A stretch of DNA of 64,000 bases from CALRWV02 sp943371965 (GCA_943371965.1 CALRWV020000001.1:310001-374000), one strand, 5' to 3'; counted from the first letter of the stretch, positions 7,669 through 17,809 are shown. Numbers and translations are program-made. The notes: generated by a model from the letters alone, not told the origin.

Positions 7669-9352
7669 GGATTTCGAACCAAAATTATTAACCTTATTCA
7701 AAAATGGATATTCATGGAAAGAATTTCAGGCTGATGCCACAGCAGGTATCATTGTTGGAATTGTTGCACTTCCATTGGCGATTGCATTTGCCATTGCTTC
7801 AGGTGTAAAACCGGAACAGGGGCTTTACACAGCAATCATTGCAGGATTTATTGTCGCAGTTTTTGGCGGTAGTCGCGTTCAGGTCAGTGGTCCTACCGGT
7901 GCTTTTATTGTAGTTATTTACAGCATTGTTTCAAAATTTGGTTATAACGGATTGGCCATTGCGACTTTGATGGCAGGAATTATTCTGGTCATTATGGGAT
8001 TGACCCGAATGGGTGCTTTCCTGAAATACATTCCCTATCCGGTTATTGTTGGATTTACCACCGGAATTGCTGTCATCATTTTTTCATCACAGATTAATGA
8101 TTTTTTGGGATTGGCAATCGAAAAAGTCCCCGCAGATTTTATTCAAAAGTGGGAATTGTACTTTGAACATTTTTATTCCGTCAATTATTTAGCTTTGATA
8201 GTTGGACTGGTATCAATTTTTATCATCATTCTGTTTCAGAAATTTCTTCCCAGAATTCCCGGAACTTTGGTTTCTATTTTGGGAGTAACTTTTGTTGTTC
8301 AACTTTTCAATATTCCTGTTGATACTATAGGTTCAAGATTTGGTTCTGTTCCAAATTCACTTCCCCCGCTTTCTTTTCCTGATTTTACCTGGGTTCAAAT
8401 TCAACAGTTGATTTCACCCGCCATAACAATTGCCTTATTGGGCGCAATTGAAACTTTGCTTTCTGCAGTTGTTGCAGATGGAATGATCGGAACACGGCAC
8501 AGATCCAACATGGAGCTTGTTGCTCTTGGAATTGGAAATATTTTTTCCCCGCTTTTCAGTGGGATTCCAGCTACCGGAGCCATTGCAAGAACTGCTACCA
8601 ACGTGAAAAATGGCGGCAGAACACCTGTTGCATCCATTATTCATGCCCTAACACTTTTTCTGATTTTAATTTATTTGGGTCATTATGCTGCCATGATTCC
8701 GATGGCAACTCTTGCTGCCATTCTGATTATTGTTGCCTACAACATGAGCGAACTTGAACGGTTTCATAAACTTTTGAATTCACCCAAATCGGATGTCGCA
8801 GTTTTGATTACCACATTTCTTCTTACGGTTTTGGTTGATCTGACAGTTGCCATTGAAATTGGAGTTTTACTGGCAGCAGTTATGTTTATCAAACGGATGA
8901 CAGAAGTGACCCAGGCGAATTTTTTATCAAAGGAATTAAATAATCCGGATAATGAAAATATGGAAGACAGTGTTGATTCTGTACTCCAGAAAATTCCGAA
9001 AGAAGTTGAAGTTTTTGAACTGCAGGGTGCACTTTTCTTTGGAGCAATCGACACTTTCAAGGAAGCGATTAAATTTATTGAAAAACGTCCAAAAGTTTTG
9101 ATTCTACGGATGAGAAATGTTGTTGCCATCGATGCTTCAGGAATTAATTCACTTGATGAACTTTACGAATCTTTCAAAAAAGATGGAATTGTTCTGCTGA
9201 TTTCCGGAATCCATTCACAGCCTTTGTTTGCTATTCAAAAATCAGGTTTGATTGATAAGATGGGAATTGATAATATTGTTGGAAATCTGAATGAAGCCAT
9301 TTTGAAATCGGAAGAAATTCTGAAATCAATGAGTGTGAACAAAACAAACTAA
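7658..9352 (+). CDS. SulP-family anion transporter with STAS domain
   Basis: Inner-membrane anion transporter of 564 residues. The membrane domain (about 1-420) carries the SulP signature (ALPLAIAFAIASGVKPEQGLY and the GSRVQVSGPTGAF segment). A cytoplasmic STAS domain (about 440-555) ends in the IDASGINSLDEL loop. SulP proteins move sulfate, bicarbonate or other anions; the substrate cannot be read from sequence. The start is ATG 7658, inside the MerR gene; a TTG two codons earlier is the alternative. Coupling to a MerR regulator suggests inducible expression. Carbonate or sulfate uptake are both reasonable guesses. Confidence 0.9.
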   Translation: MLSKDFEPKLLTLFKNGYSWKEFQADATAGIIVGIVALPLAIAFAIASGVKPEQGLYTAIIAGFIVAVFGGSRVQVSGPTGAFIVVIYSIVSKFGYNGLAIATLMAGIILVIMGLTRMGAFLKYIPYPVIVGFTTGIAVIIFSSQINDFLGLAIEKVPADFIQKWELYFEHFYSVNYLALIVGLVSIFIIILFQKFLPRIPGTLVSILGVTFVVQLFNIPVDTIGSRFGSVPNSLPPLSFPDFTWVQIQQLISPAITIALLGAIETLLSAVVADGMIGTRHRSNMELVALGIGNIFSPLFSGIPATGAIARTATNVKNGGRTPVASIIHALTLFLILIYLGHYAAMIPMATLAAILIIVAYNMSELERFHKLLNSPKSDVAVLITTFLLTVLVDLTVAIEIGVLLAAVMFIKRMTEVTQANFLSKELNNPDNENMEDSVDSVLQKIPKEVEVFELQGALFFGAIDTFKEAIKFIEKRPKVLILRMRNVVAIDASGINSLDELYESFKKDGIVLLISGIHSQPLFAIQKSGLIDKMGIDNIVGNLNEAILKSEEILKSMSVNKTN

Positions 9353-9357
9353 ACTTC

Positions 9358-9467
9358 TTTCACAGAGTTACACAGAGAAGACAATGAATTAAAATTAAGA
9401 ATTAAGAATTAGTAATTAAAGTCCAATCTCTGTGCTCACTGTATCTTCTCTGCGAAACTCTGTGAAA
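9358..9467. repeat. Imperfect inverted repeat (cacagagttacacagagaag type)
   Basis: Left arm 9358-9387 and right arm 9436-9467 are near-complementary (tttcacagagtt...cagagaaga in both when oriented) around an AT-rich spacer with tandem attaagaatt words. This cacagag repeat occurs between genes in many unrelated bacteria. It sits directly after the SulP stop and could fold in the transcript. Confidence 0.65.
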
Positions 9468-9485
9468 TAATTGAAATAAAAAACT

Positions 9486-9950
9486 ATGATCATCTCTTTC
9501 CACATACCTGAAACCGGCAGAATCCGTTTCCAATCCGTTCCTGTTTACAAACAAAAATGGAATCATATCAAAACATTAAATTCAATCGAAATGAATGAAT
9601 TTGAAATTTGTGCCTTTCCTGAAAAAGCTTTACTGTGGCTTGAAATTGAATTTGAAGAAAAACCGATCGGATTTGTAAAACTTCAGGCATCAAATAAACC
9701 CAAACATTCTGAGCTGATCTGGTTTTTATCCGAAGAATACATGTGGAAGGGAATTGAGCCGAAAATCATTGAAAGCATGGTTGATTACTGCATGACAGTT
9801 CCTGAAATACTTGCGTTCGAATTTACAACTCTGGAAAAAATCTGGAAGGATTTGTTTCTGGTTTCAAACAAAAAGAAGCAGCTTGTTGATGCCGATATTT
9901 ATCAGTTTTTTGTTACGATTGACCACAAAAAATCTGCACAGGAATGGTAA
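9486..9950 (+). CDS. Hypothetical protein, possibly a diverged GNAT fold
   Basis: Soluble protein of 154 residues with no signal peptide. The middle part (KPIGFVKLQASN, then SELIWFLSEEYMWKGIEPKIIESMVDYC) resembles the strand-helix pattern of RimJ-like GNAT acetyltransferases. The acetyl-CoA loop (Q/RxxGxG/A) is not present, so activity is doubtful. ATG 9486 is the first in-frame start after the repeat. It has its own strong terminator and is probably monocistronic. Confidence 0.6.
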   Translation: MIISFHIPETGRIRFQSVPVYKQKWNHIKTLNSIEMNEFEICAFPEKALLWLEIEFEEKPIGFVKLQASNKPKHSELIWFLSEEYMWKGIEPKIIESMVDYCMTVPEILAFEFTTLEKIWKDLFLVSNKKKQLVDADIYQFFVTIDHKKSAQEW

Positions 9951-9953
9951 AAA

Positions 9954-9988
9954 AAAACCTCACAGGTTTTGGAAACCTGTGAGGTTTT
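9954..9988. terminator. Bidirectional rho-independent terminator
   Basis: A perfect 16-base stem (aaaacctcacaggttt and its complement) with a 3-base loop, flanked by A and T runs. It serves both the plus-strand gene ending at 9950 and the minus-strand M16 peptidase ending at 10011. Confidence 0.95.
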
Positions 9989-10010
9989 AAACTAATTCAA
10001 GAAATTCAAA

Positions 10011-12755
10011 TTATTTTTTTCTGTCAAAATCTCCAGCCTGAACATAGCTGATTTTATCAGGAGAAATCCATTTTTTCATGGCAGCATTTACCTGATTGAC
10101 TGTTAATGCACCAATTTTCTTTTCCAGATCAATATCCCAAGCCATTGTTCTGTTAAGGAATAAATAGCCGGAAAGTCTGCCAACCAATTCTCGATCCTGA
10201 GAACGGCTTACGTTTCTGCTTTGAAGATAACCGCTTACGGCATCTTTTAATTCTGCATCAGTAAATCCTTCTGTGATCATTTTATTCAATTCATCTTTGT
10301 AGGCTGCAATCAATTTTTCTGAATTGTCAGGATTGTAAATGGCGTAAGAACCGAAATTACCTGATTTATCCATTTGTCCTGCCTGTAAAAACGAACCAAC
10401 TCCATAACTTAAACCTTCTTTCTGACGGATTCTGGTTGCCAGTCGTGAATTAAGAAATCCACCACCCAAAATATAATTCCCGATTAAAAGAGAAGGGAAA
10501 TCTGAATCATCATCACGCAGTTGAATGTTTAGCCCGGATGCCATCATGGCATTTGCTTTGTCAGGTGTATTTATTTTTTCAAATTTAGCCTGAACTTCAA
10601 AATATGGATCGGCAGCATATTCATACTTTACATTTGAAGTCCAATTCATCAGCATGTTGTTTAATTCTGAAATCACTGCGGTTTCATCAAAATCACCAAC
10701 AATGGCAAGTGTACCATTTGAGCTATTGTAAAATTCTGAATAGAATTGTTTCAAATCTTCTAGTTTCAAATTGTTGATTGCTGCAGCCTGTTCATCAAAT
10801 GACATGGGATATCTGAAATCTGAAGCCGGAAACGGGTTGTTGATTTTATCAAGAACATTGAAAGCGATTGCCTGAGGTTCACTTTTTTGCTGATCAATTC
10901 CAGCCAGTTCTTCAGCTTTCATTTTTTCAAATTCATCAGCCGGAAATTTTGGATGGCGTAAAATATCACTAACCGCTTTCAAAACATCAGCGAAATTTTC
11001 TTTTACGGATGTAATGTTCACAGTAACATTCTGACCACCTCCAAAAATAGAAACATTTGATTTCAGTTTATCAAATTCATCATTGATCTGCTGATAGGTT
11101 TTTGTCTGAGTACCTCTTCTCAGCATACTCGCCGTGTAATTTGAAATGGTTCCTTTATTTTTAAGTGCGGTTTCATTTCCCAAACGCAATGTCAAATTCA
11201 GAGAAACTGCATTTCCGCGGGTCGTTTTTTTCAGTAGTGACCATTTTGTTCCACCTGGAATCGTTCCTTTTTTGGTACGGCTTTCAATATTGGATGGTGA
11301 AGGATCAAAAGCTTCCGCATCAGCCAAGGTTTTCTTTCCTTTATAGTCTTTCACAAGATTTGCTGTGTTTGGTGCAGCAGGAATTGTGGAACGGTCAGGA
11401 GCTGCATCTGGAATAAACAATCCAACGGTTCTGTTTGAAGGCTTGAAATATTCTTTTGCAACTCTGTTAACATCAGCAGCAGTTGTTTTTTCGATATTGT
11501 CGCGGTAAATGAACCAGAGTCTCCAATCACCCTGAGCAATATATTCACTCAAATTCAATCCAACTCTGTCACTGTTGTTGTAGGTCTGGTCAAAATCTTT
11601 CAGCGATTTATTTTTTGCACGGTCAACTTCTTCCTGGGTTACAGGATTTTTTGACAGATTATCTAGCAAATCTTTCATAGTCCATAAAGTGGAATCAAGA
11701 GATTTTTCTTTCAGCACCTGAGCAGCAAAATAAACATAACCCGGGTCTTTGGTTGGAGGATAAGCACTTCCATATTGAACACTTGCTTTTTTCGATTCCA
11801 CCAAAGCTTTGTACAAACGGCCGGAAGGTTCATTGGTTAAAATATCAACCAGAATTTCAACAGCAGTATAATCGGGATGGGAACCGGATGGGATATGATA
11901 ACCGGCAGCAGCAATTTGGATGTCACCGATTCTTTTCAACGTTACAAGTCTTTCTCCATCCTGAACAGGTTCAACGGTAAATGTTTCCTGAAGTTTACGG
12001 GTTGGTTTCGGAATCACTCCGAAATATTTATTGACGAGTTTCATGATTTTATCGCTTTCAATTTTTCCGGCGATTGTTAGTACAGCGTTGTCAGGCTGAT
12101 AATATTTTTTGTAAAAGGCCTGTAAATTTTCAATCGGAACCAGTTCAATATCTTCCTTTGAGCCAATGGTGGATTTTCCATAATTGTGCCACAAATAGGC
12201 CGTTGCCATTACTCTTTCATTCAATACACCGTCGGGATTGTTTTCACCTGATTCGAATTCATTTCTCACTACCGAAAATTCAGATTCCAGATCTTTTTTT
12301 GCAATGAATGAATTGATCATTCTGTCGCTTTCCAGATCAAGAGCCCAATTCAGATTTTCATCGGTCGCAGAAAATGTTTCAAAATAATTGGTGCGGTCAT
12401 ACCAGGTCGAACCATTTGGACGTGCACCATGTGAAGTCAATTCCTGCGGAATATTTTTGTGTTTGGGTGTTCCTTTGAAAACCATGTGTTCAAGAAGATG
12501 CGCCATTCCGGATTCACCGTAACCTTCCATTCTTGAACCGACCAGATAAGTCATATTTACGGTAATGGTTGATTTTGACTGATCAGGGAAAAGCAAAACG
12601 CGCAATCCATTTCCAAGCTGATACTCGGTAATTCCTTCAACTGTTGTAATTTTTACAGGTTCTGAAGGTGCTTTACTCTTTTTCTGTGCAGAAGCATTCA
12701 ACACGGAAACTAAAATAAAAGCCATGAGAACCAGTAGATTTTTGATATTCTTCAT
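10011..12755 (-). CDS. Secreted M16 family zinc metallopeptidase (two-module, pitrilysin-type)
   Basis: Periplasmic or surface zinc peptidase of 914 residues with a signal peptide ending at ASAQ (residue 24). The inverted zinc motif HLLEH is at residues 86-90, with the downstream glutamate in the NEFESG region. The second M16 module (from about 500) lacks HxxEH and is the usual inactive half that closes the chamber. It probably degrades short peptides. The start at 12755 has an AAGGAA ribosome site; an in-frame extension of 31 codons lacks a signal peptide and is rejected. It is monocistronic with the terminator at 9954-9988. Confidence 0.9.
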   Translation of the reverse strand: MKNIKNLLVLMAFILVSVLNASAQKKSKAPSEPVKITTVEGITEYQLGNGLRVLLFPDQSKSTITVNMTYLVGSRMEGYGESGMAHLLEHMVFKGTPKHKNIPQELTSHGARPNGSTWYDRTNYFETFSATDENLNWALDLESDRMINSFIAKKDLESEFSVVRNEFESGENNPDGVLNERVMATAYLWHNYGKSTIGSKEDIELVPIENLQAFYKKYYQPDNAVLTIAGKIESDKIMKLVNKYFGVIPKPTRKLQETFTVEPVQDGERLVTLKRIGDIQIAAAGYHIPSGSHPDYTAVEILVDILTNEPSGRLYKALVESKKASVQYGSAYPPTKDPGYVYFAAQVLKEKSLDSTLWTMKDLLDNLSKNPVTQEEVDRAKNKSLKDFDQTYNNSDRVGLNLSEYIAQGDWRLWFIYRDNIEKTTAADVNRVAKEYFKPSNRTVGLFIPDAAPDRSTIPAAPNTANLVKDYKGKKTLADAEAFDPSPSNIESRTKKGTIPGGTKWSLLKKTTRGNAVSLNLTLRLGNETALKNKGTISNYTASMLRRGTQTKTYQQINDEFDKLKSNVSIFGGGQNVTVNITSVKENFADVLKAVSDILRHPKFPADEFEKMKAEELAGIDQQKSEPQAIAFNVLDKINNPFPASDFRYPMSFDEQAAAINNLKLEDLKQFYSEFYNSSNGTLAIVGDFDETAVISELNNMLMNWTSNVKYEYAADPYFEVQAKFEKINTPDKANAMMASGLNIQLRDDDSDFPSLLIGNYILGGGFLNSRLATRIRQKEGLSYGVGSFLQAGQMDKSGNFGSYAIYNPDNSEKLIAAYKDELNKMITEGFTDAELKDAVSGYLQSRNVSRSQDRELVGRLSGYLFLNRTMAWDIDLEKKIGALTVNQVNAAMKKWISPDKISYVQAGDFDRKK

Positions 12756-12833
12756 CAATTTTTTCCTTTTGATTTTGGGATGACGCAAGGTAGCATTCTG
12801 ATTTTGAAGATACAATACCATAGGAATGGCAAA

Positions 12834-12874
12834 AAAAAACCTGATCATTATTCATAAAATTAATCAGGTTTTTT
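12834..12874 (-). terminator. Rho-independent terminator after the 129-residue gene
   Basis: A 12-base perfect stem (aaaaaacctgat and its complement) with a 17-base loop and terminal T tract. It lies 25 bases past the stop of the minus-strand gene at 12899 and upstream of the M16 gene. Confidence 0.8.
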
Positions 12875-12898
12875 AAAATAGTGCTATTTGAATATTAT

Positions 12899-13288
12899 TT
12901 AAGCTGCTTTTCTCATTTCTTCATAGAAATTTCTAACTTCCTCAAAAGTTTGATTTAACCAGCCCAAAACTTTTGATGTTGTTCCATTCAGGTTTGAGTT
13001 GGTAAGCACATAACTGAGCTGCGATTCATTCTTTTTCACTGGAGTAGCCTGAACCAGAAATTCAGCCCTGTGGCCATCTTGATCAATCAGTTCAAAAACC
13101 AGTTCAGAACCTGAAAGTCTGATCAGTTTCTTTTCGAATTCCAAACCTTCAGCAACATCTATTTTTGCTTTATTGGTATATGGAAACTTAAAATCTGCTT
13201 CGTTGATTTTTCCCTGAATGGATTGATACCAGATTGCTTCCAGAATCCGGTAGGGTGCTGTTGGTATAAGTTGCGGATATGTATTCAT
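12899..13288 (-). CDS. Hypothetical protein, 129 residues
   Basis: Soluble cytoplasmic-type protein not recognised as a family. It has alternating strand-like segments (KLIRLSGSELVFELID, AEFLVQATPV, SQLSYVLTN) and a C-terminal helix (NQTFEEVRNFYEEMRK), a layout reminiscent of START/SRPBCC-like folds, but no motif confirms this. The start at 13288 has an AGGA ribosome site. It lies 77 bases downstream of the aminotransferase on the same strand and may be cotranscribed with it. Confidence 0.65.
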   Translation of the reverse strand: MNTYPQLIPTAPYRILEAIWYQSIQGKINEADFKFPYTNKAKIDVAEGLEFEKKLIRLSGSELVFELIDQDGHRAEFLVQATPVKKNESQLSYVLTNSNLNGTTSKVLGWLNQTFEEVRNFYEEMRKAA

Positions 13289-13365
13289 CTTTTTTCCTGA
13301 CTTTGTTTTTCTGATACCAATAACTTCGATAAACCGGAGAAGGTTCCGTGTCAGAAAAAAGATTA

Positions 13366-14178
13366 TTAAATTTTGGAAAGATAAATCTGATGCAGTTTTT
13401 TGGTGATTTCACCAACTTTTCCATTACCGATTATTTGGTCATCAATTTGAACAACCGGAAGAATTTCCCTGGTTGTGCTGGTAACAAATGCTTCAGAAGC
13501 AGTTTTCAGATCATCCAGGTAAAGATGACGGGGTTCAACAGGAATAAGTTCATGTGCCCAGGAAAGAATGAATTTACGCCGGGTTCCGGCAAGAATATTT
13601 TTACCGGGTGTCATCAGTTTTCCATAATTGACAATAAAAAAGTTGCAGGTTGTTCCTTCAGTAATCATTCCGTTTGAATGATAAATAACTTCCGAAAATC
13701 CCTCTTTTTTTGCTTTTTGAAGCTCAATGACTGCCTGTGTGTAAGTCAGTGATTTTGCCGTTGGAAGGTAACGGTCAAACTGGAACAATTTTGCCTTGAT
13801 TCCATTTTCATAAATCGATTTTGGATACGGATGCACTTCTTCTGTTAAAATTATCAGTGAAGATTCACCCGGTTCAAGTGAAGTGCTTCCCATTCCTGAA
13901 GTCATAATCATTCTAAAGGCTGATTCCTCAAGCTGGGAAATTTCAGTAAGATGATTTATCTTTTTTTCGATATCAGCTTTGGTAAATTTGTGGTTCAAAC
14001 CCAGTTGTTCGCATGAAAAAAGAAATCTGCTGATATGATCATCAATAAGAAAGGGTTTCCTTTTGTAAGTGCGCATATAATCAAATGCACCCATTCCACG
14101 GAAAACAATCAGGTCATTCACCGGGAGTTTAATCTCTGAAACCGGAAGAATTTCATCATTGAAGAAGGCAGTTAACAT
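13366..14178 (-). CDS. Class IV (fold-type IV) aminotransferase
   Basis: PLP enzyme of 270 residues in the branched-chain aminotransferase / D-amino acid aminotransferase / aminodeoxychorismate lyase superfamily. The likely PLP lysine is in PTAKSLTYTQAV. The cofactor-binding signature is SEVIYHSNGMITEGTTCNFF, and the C-terminal STTREILPV loop follows. Specificity within the family cannot be assigned. The absence of neighbouring folate or branched-chain genes gives no hint. ATG 14178 opens directly on the conserved N-terminal strand. Confidence 0.85.
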   Translation of the reverse strand: MLTAFFNDEILPVSEIKLPVNDLIVFRGMGAFDYMRTYKRKPFLIDDHISRFLFSCEQLGLNHKFTKADIEKKINHLTEISQLEESAFRMIMTSGMGSTSLEPGESSLIILTEEVHPYPKSIYENGIKAKLFQFDRYLPTAKSLTYTQAVIELQKAKKEGFSEVIYHSNGMITEGTTCNFFIVNYGKLMTPGKNILAGTRRKFILSWAHELIPVEPRHLYLDDLKTASEAFVTSTTREILPVVQIDDQIIGNGKVGEITKKLHQIYLSKI

Positions 14179-14294
14179 CAGTTCATCCCAATTTTAATCT
14201 GAATTTCAAGTTTTTAGGGTTATTTGAGTTCAGTTTTTCACAAGATTAAAGTATCTTCTTGAGAATCTCAAAAGCAATTATCGCAGGTAGAACA

Positions 14295-17177
14295 ATGAAA
14301 AGAAAGTTAATGTTAAGTGTTTACTTAATTTCCGTATTTTTTACGCTTTCAGCACAGGTGAAAATACACAGACATATCACAGTGGAAGATGGATTGGTAC
14401 AGTCTCAGGTCGCATCAATTCTTGAAGACAGTTCAGGTTATTTGTGGTTTGGAACATTTGGCGGACTTTCCAGATGGAACGGTCATGATTTTAAAAATTA
14501 CCGTACTCAAGATGGTCTGGTTGGTGCACGTGTTGTTGCCATGGTCCAAAATAAAGACGGAGATATTTACTTTGGAATTGATGGCGGTGGCGTAAATGTT
14601 TTTAGAAACGGGAAAATGGATACCATTTCAATCAATCAGCAATTTGCCGGGAAAAGTGTTACCTCACTTTATCTCGATAAATTCAACGTTCTGTATATCG
14701 GAACTTTTGGTGATGGAATTTATAAATACATCATTGATGCAAAATCTACTGAAAAACAGGTTGTTCAGCTAAGTACCAAAGGCGGATTGAAAAGCAATAA
14801 TGTTTGGGCGATTGCGGAAGGAAGACCTGGAGAATTGCTGTTTGGTTATGACGGTGGCGGTCTGGATATTTACAAAGACGGTAAAATTACCAATTACAGT
14901 ACCAAAGTTGGACTTGCTGGAAATATTGTCAGATCAATATATGTTTCAAAGGCAGGAAGAATTTTTATTGGATTCAAAGATGACGGATTATCGACGTTCA
15001 AAAATGGAAAATGGACGAATTACACAAAAAAAGACGGACTGACCGGTAATACAGTTTGGGCGATAAACGAAGGAATTGACGGTACCGTTTACCTTTCAAC
15101 TGAAAATGGTGTAACCGAATATAAAGACGGTGAGTTAAGCAAAATTGAAACAAAGAACGGCTTGTCATCTCCGGAAATATACAGTACTTATACATTAAAA
15201 AATGGAACAGTATTTTTCGGAACATCCAGCACTGGAATCGATATTTATGAGCCAAATAAACTGGAAAACTATGTTGATAAAATCTCAAAAATTCCTGTTT
15301 TGGGAATTGCAGAAGGAAATTCGGGTGACTATTATTTTGCAACGTATGGAAAAGGTGTTTTTGTCCTGAAAAATGGAGCTATCGAAACAATAAAGCAAAG
15401 TGGCAAGAACAAACTGAACAATCCGATGGTGTGGTCAGTTTCAAAGGGAAAAAAGGGAAGAATTTATTTTGCAACTTCAGATGGGTTCAATATTTACCAG
15501 AAAGAAAATTTCACTTCATTTAAAACTGCTGACGGTCTTCTTGCACCCAAAGTCTATTCAGTCCTGGAAGCATCCGACGGAAATACTTACATCGGAACCA
15601 GAAAAGGAGTTAATATTCTGAGAAACGGAAAAATATCAATTCCTGATAATCCGCTGCTTCAGAATACAATCATCTGGTCAATTAAGGAAACAAAGGATGG
15701 AATCATTTATTTCTGTGCAGACGGTAATGGGCTTGTTAGGCTGAAAGACGGGAAATATTCAGCCATTCAGAAAAAAGATGGGCTTTCCGGTGATTATGTT
15801 ATTTCAACATATACTGCTGCGGACGGAAGTTTGCTGGTTGGAACCGATGGTAATGGGTTGAATATTATCAAAGATGGAAAAACTGAAATCATTGATGCGA
15901 AATCCGGTTTATCAGACAACACCATTTATTCAATTCTGGAAGATCAGTTCGGCAATATTTATCTCACAACCAACAATGGTGTCAATATCATTCAGACCAT
16001 TGAAGGAAAAAGAATCATACGAACCCTAACAAAACAGGATGGAATTTCAAGCAACGAACATAATTTGGGGTCAGCCTATATTGACAGTAAAAATAAAATC
16101 TGGTTTGGCACTTTAAATGGTGTTTCTGTTTATGATCCTGAAAAAGACCTGAAAAATCTGACATCACCCAAAACCGTCATTACGCAAATGAGACTGTTTG
16201 AAAATCCAGTGGAAATCAAAAAAGAGTTGTCCTTTAAATATGACGAGAATTACTTTAAATTCGATTATGTTGGAATTGAATTGACTTCACCGGAACATGT
16301 TTCATACAGGTATAAATTATCAGGTGTTGATAAGGACTGGGTTTACAGTTCAGAACGTTTTGTTCAGTACACAAATCTGACAAACGGATCATACAACTTT
16401 CAGGTTCAATCTTCCAATCAGTGGCAAATATGGAGTCCTTCAGCAGAAATGAATTTTTCTGTAAAAGCAGCATGGTGGACAACCTGGTGGTTTATTTTGT
16501 TCGTTGCTGCGTTAATTGTTTCCGTCATTTCTTATCTGATTTATTACCGTGTACATCAATTGCTGGCAGTCGAAAGGTTGAGGACAAAAATTGCAGCAGA
16601 CCTTCATGACAATATCGGATCCAGTTTGACTGAGGTCTTTTATCTGAGTGAAGTTGGACAGACGCTTGTCCATCAGAATAAACTTGTTATGGCTACCGAC
16701 AATTTCAACAAAATCGGCCAGATGTCACGTGGTCTTGTAAAAAGCATGAGCGATATTGTCTGGTTGGTTAATCCTTCCAAAGATTCACTGTATGACCTGA
16801 TTATCAGGCTGAAAGATTCTTATGAAGATCTCTTTGCCCATGAAGGAGTCAATTTCGTAGCTGAAAATATTAAAGTACTTGAATCGGTAAAATTGAAAAT
16901 GGAATACAGGCAGCATCTGTTTCTTCTTTTCAAGGAAGCCATCAACAACAGTCTCAAATACAGTCACTGTAAAAACATCACCCTGAATGTTGTAAAATCG
17001 GGGAAAACTCTTTCCATGATACTGAAGGATGATGGCAACGGTTTTGATTTACGTGCCCCGCATATTGGAAACGGGTTGAAAAATATGCATCACCGCGCTG
17101 AACTGATAAAAGGCGATTTCAGAATTATTTCTGACACAAATTCCGGAACAGAAATCAGATTCACCGGAAAAATATGA
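14295..17177 (+). CDS. Hybrid propeller sensor histidine kinase (HisKA_3 type)
   Basis: Membrane sensor kinase of 960 residues. Signal peptide to about 20 (TLSAQ). Then two-component-regulator propeller repeats (WFGT-GGLSRW, YFGIDGGGVNV, LFGYDGGG and others) fill the periplasm to about residue 620. A Y_Y_Y domain (about 640-715) is followed by one membrane helix, then the HisKA_3 box with H771 (AADLHDNIGSSL) and a HATPase (EAINNSLKYSH, DDGNGFD, GNGLKNMHHRAE). It phosphorylates the response regulator encoded next, with which it overlaps by 4 bases. Propellers of this class often sense polysaccharide fragments; the ligand here is unknown. ATG 14295 (AGGTAG site) is preferred to an upstream TTG. 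Confidence 0.92.
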   Translation: MKRKLMLSVYLISVFFTLSAQVKIHRHITVEDGLVQSQVASILEDSSGYLWFGTFGGLSRWNGHDFKNYRTQDGLVGARVVAMVQNKDGDIYFGIDGGGVNVFRNGKMDTISINQQFAGKSVTSLYLDKFNVLYIGTFGDGIYKYIIDAKSTEKQVVQLSTKGGLKSNNVWAIAEGRPGELLFGYDGGGLDIYKDGKITNYSTKVGLAGNIVRSIYVSKAGRIFIGFKDDGLSTFKNGKWTNYTKKDGLTGNTVWAINEGIDGTVYLSTENGVTEYKDGELSKIETKNGLSSPEIYSTYTLKNGTVFFGTSSTGIDIYEPNKLENYVDKISKIPVLGIAEGNSGDYYFATYGKGVFVLKNGAIETIKQSGKNKLNNPMVWSVSKGKKGRIYFATSDGFNIYQKENFTSFKTADGLLAPKVYSVLEASDGNTYIGTRKGVNILRNGKISIPDNPLLQNTIIWSIKETKDGIIYFCADGNGLVRLKDGKYSAIQKKDGLSGDYVISTYTAADGSLLVGTDGNGLNIIKDGKTEIIDAKSGLSDNTIYSILEDQFGNIYLTTNNGVNIIQTIEGKRIIRTLTKQDGISSNEHNLGSAYIDSKNKIWFGTLNGVSVYDPEKDLKNLTSPKTVITQMRLFENPVEIKKELSFKYDENYFKFDYVGIELTSPEHVSYRYKLSGVDKDWVYSSERFVQYTNLTNGSYNFQVQSSNQWQIWSPSAEMNFSVKAAWWTTWWFILFVAALIVSVISYLIYYRVHQLLAVERLRTKIAADLHDNIGSSLTEVFYLSEVGQTLVHQNKLVMATDNFNKIGQMSRGLVKSMSDIVWLVNPSKDSLYDLIIRLKDSYEDLFAHEGVNFVAENIKVLESVKLKMEYRQHLFLLFKEAINNSLKYSHCKNITLNVVKSGKTLSMILKDDGNGFDLRAPHIGNGLKNMHHRAELIKGDFRIISDTNSGTEIRFTGKI

Positions 17178-17809
17178 TCAAAGTTTCAATTGTTGAAGAT
17201 ATCGACAACATCAGAAATGGAATCCAGGTTCTTGTTGATGGTACTCCCGGCTTTCAATGTACTGGAAGCTATTCCTCCTGTGAGGAAATGCTCAAAGATG
17301 CGGTTAAAACTGATTCTGATGTCATGCTGATGGATATAGGATTAAATGGTATGTCAGGTATTGAAGGAATAAAACTTCTCAAAAAAATAAAACCTGAAAT
17401 TGATATTCTGATGCTGACTGTTCATGAAGACAACGAAAAAATATTTGACGCACTTTGTGCCGGTGCTTCCGGTTATCTAACCAAACAAACCCCCCCATCA
17501 CGGTTGCTTGATGCAATCAGGGAAGTAAAAGAAGGCGGATCACCAATGAGTGCAAATATTGCGCGGAAAGTGGTTACCGTTTTTCAGAAAAAATCCAGCA
17601 TTCCAAAATCAGAAACGGAAGAATTGACTTCGAGGGAAAAAGAAGTGCTCAACGGGTTGGTTGACGGTAAAAGTTACCAGCTGATTGCAGACACACTTTT
17701 TGTTTCAATTTCGACCGTCCGTTTTCATATCAAAAATATTTACCAGAAACTCCATGTAAAATCACAAACGGAAGCTGTGTCAAAGGCAATCCGCGAAGGA
17801 TTGGTTTAA
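17174..17809 (+). CDS. NarL/FixJ-family response regulator
   Basis: Partner of the preceding kinase, 211 residues. Receiver domain (1-120) with phospho-acceptor D54 (MLMDIGL), T82 and K104 (GYLTKQ). C-terminal LuxR-type helix-turn-helix (about 145-205: LTSREKEVLNGLVDGKSYQLIADTL, then STVRFHIKNIYQKL; two motifs). The ATGA overlap with the kinase gives tight coupling. Likely targets are the same-strand secreted-protein genes that follow, but no binding site was identified. Confidence 0.93.
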   Translation: MIKVSIVEDIDNIRNGIQVLVDGTPGFQCTGSYSSCEEMLKDAVKTDSDVMLMDIGLNGMSGIEGIKLLKKIKPEIDILMLTVHEDNEKIFDALCAGASGYLTKQTPPSRLLDAIREVKEGGSPMSANIARKVVTVFQKKSSIPKSETEELTSREKEVLNGLVDGKSYQLIADTLFVSISTVRFHIKNIYQKLHVKSQTEAVSKAIREGLV

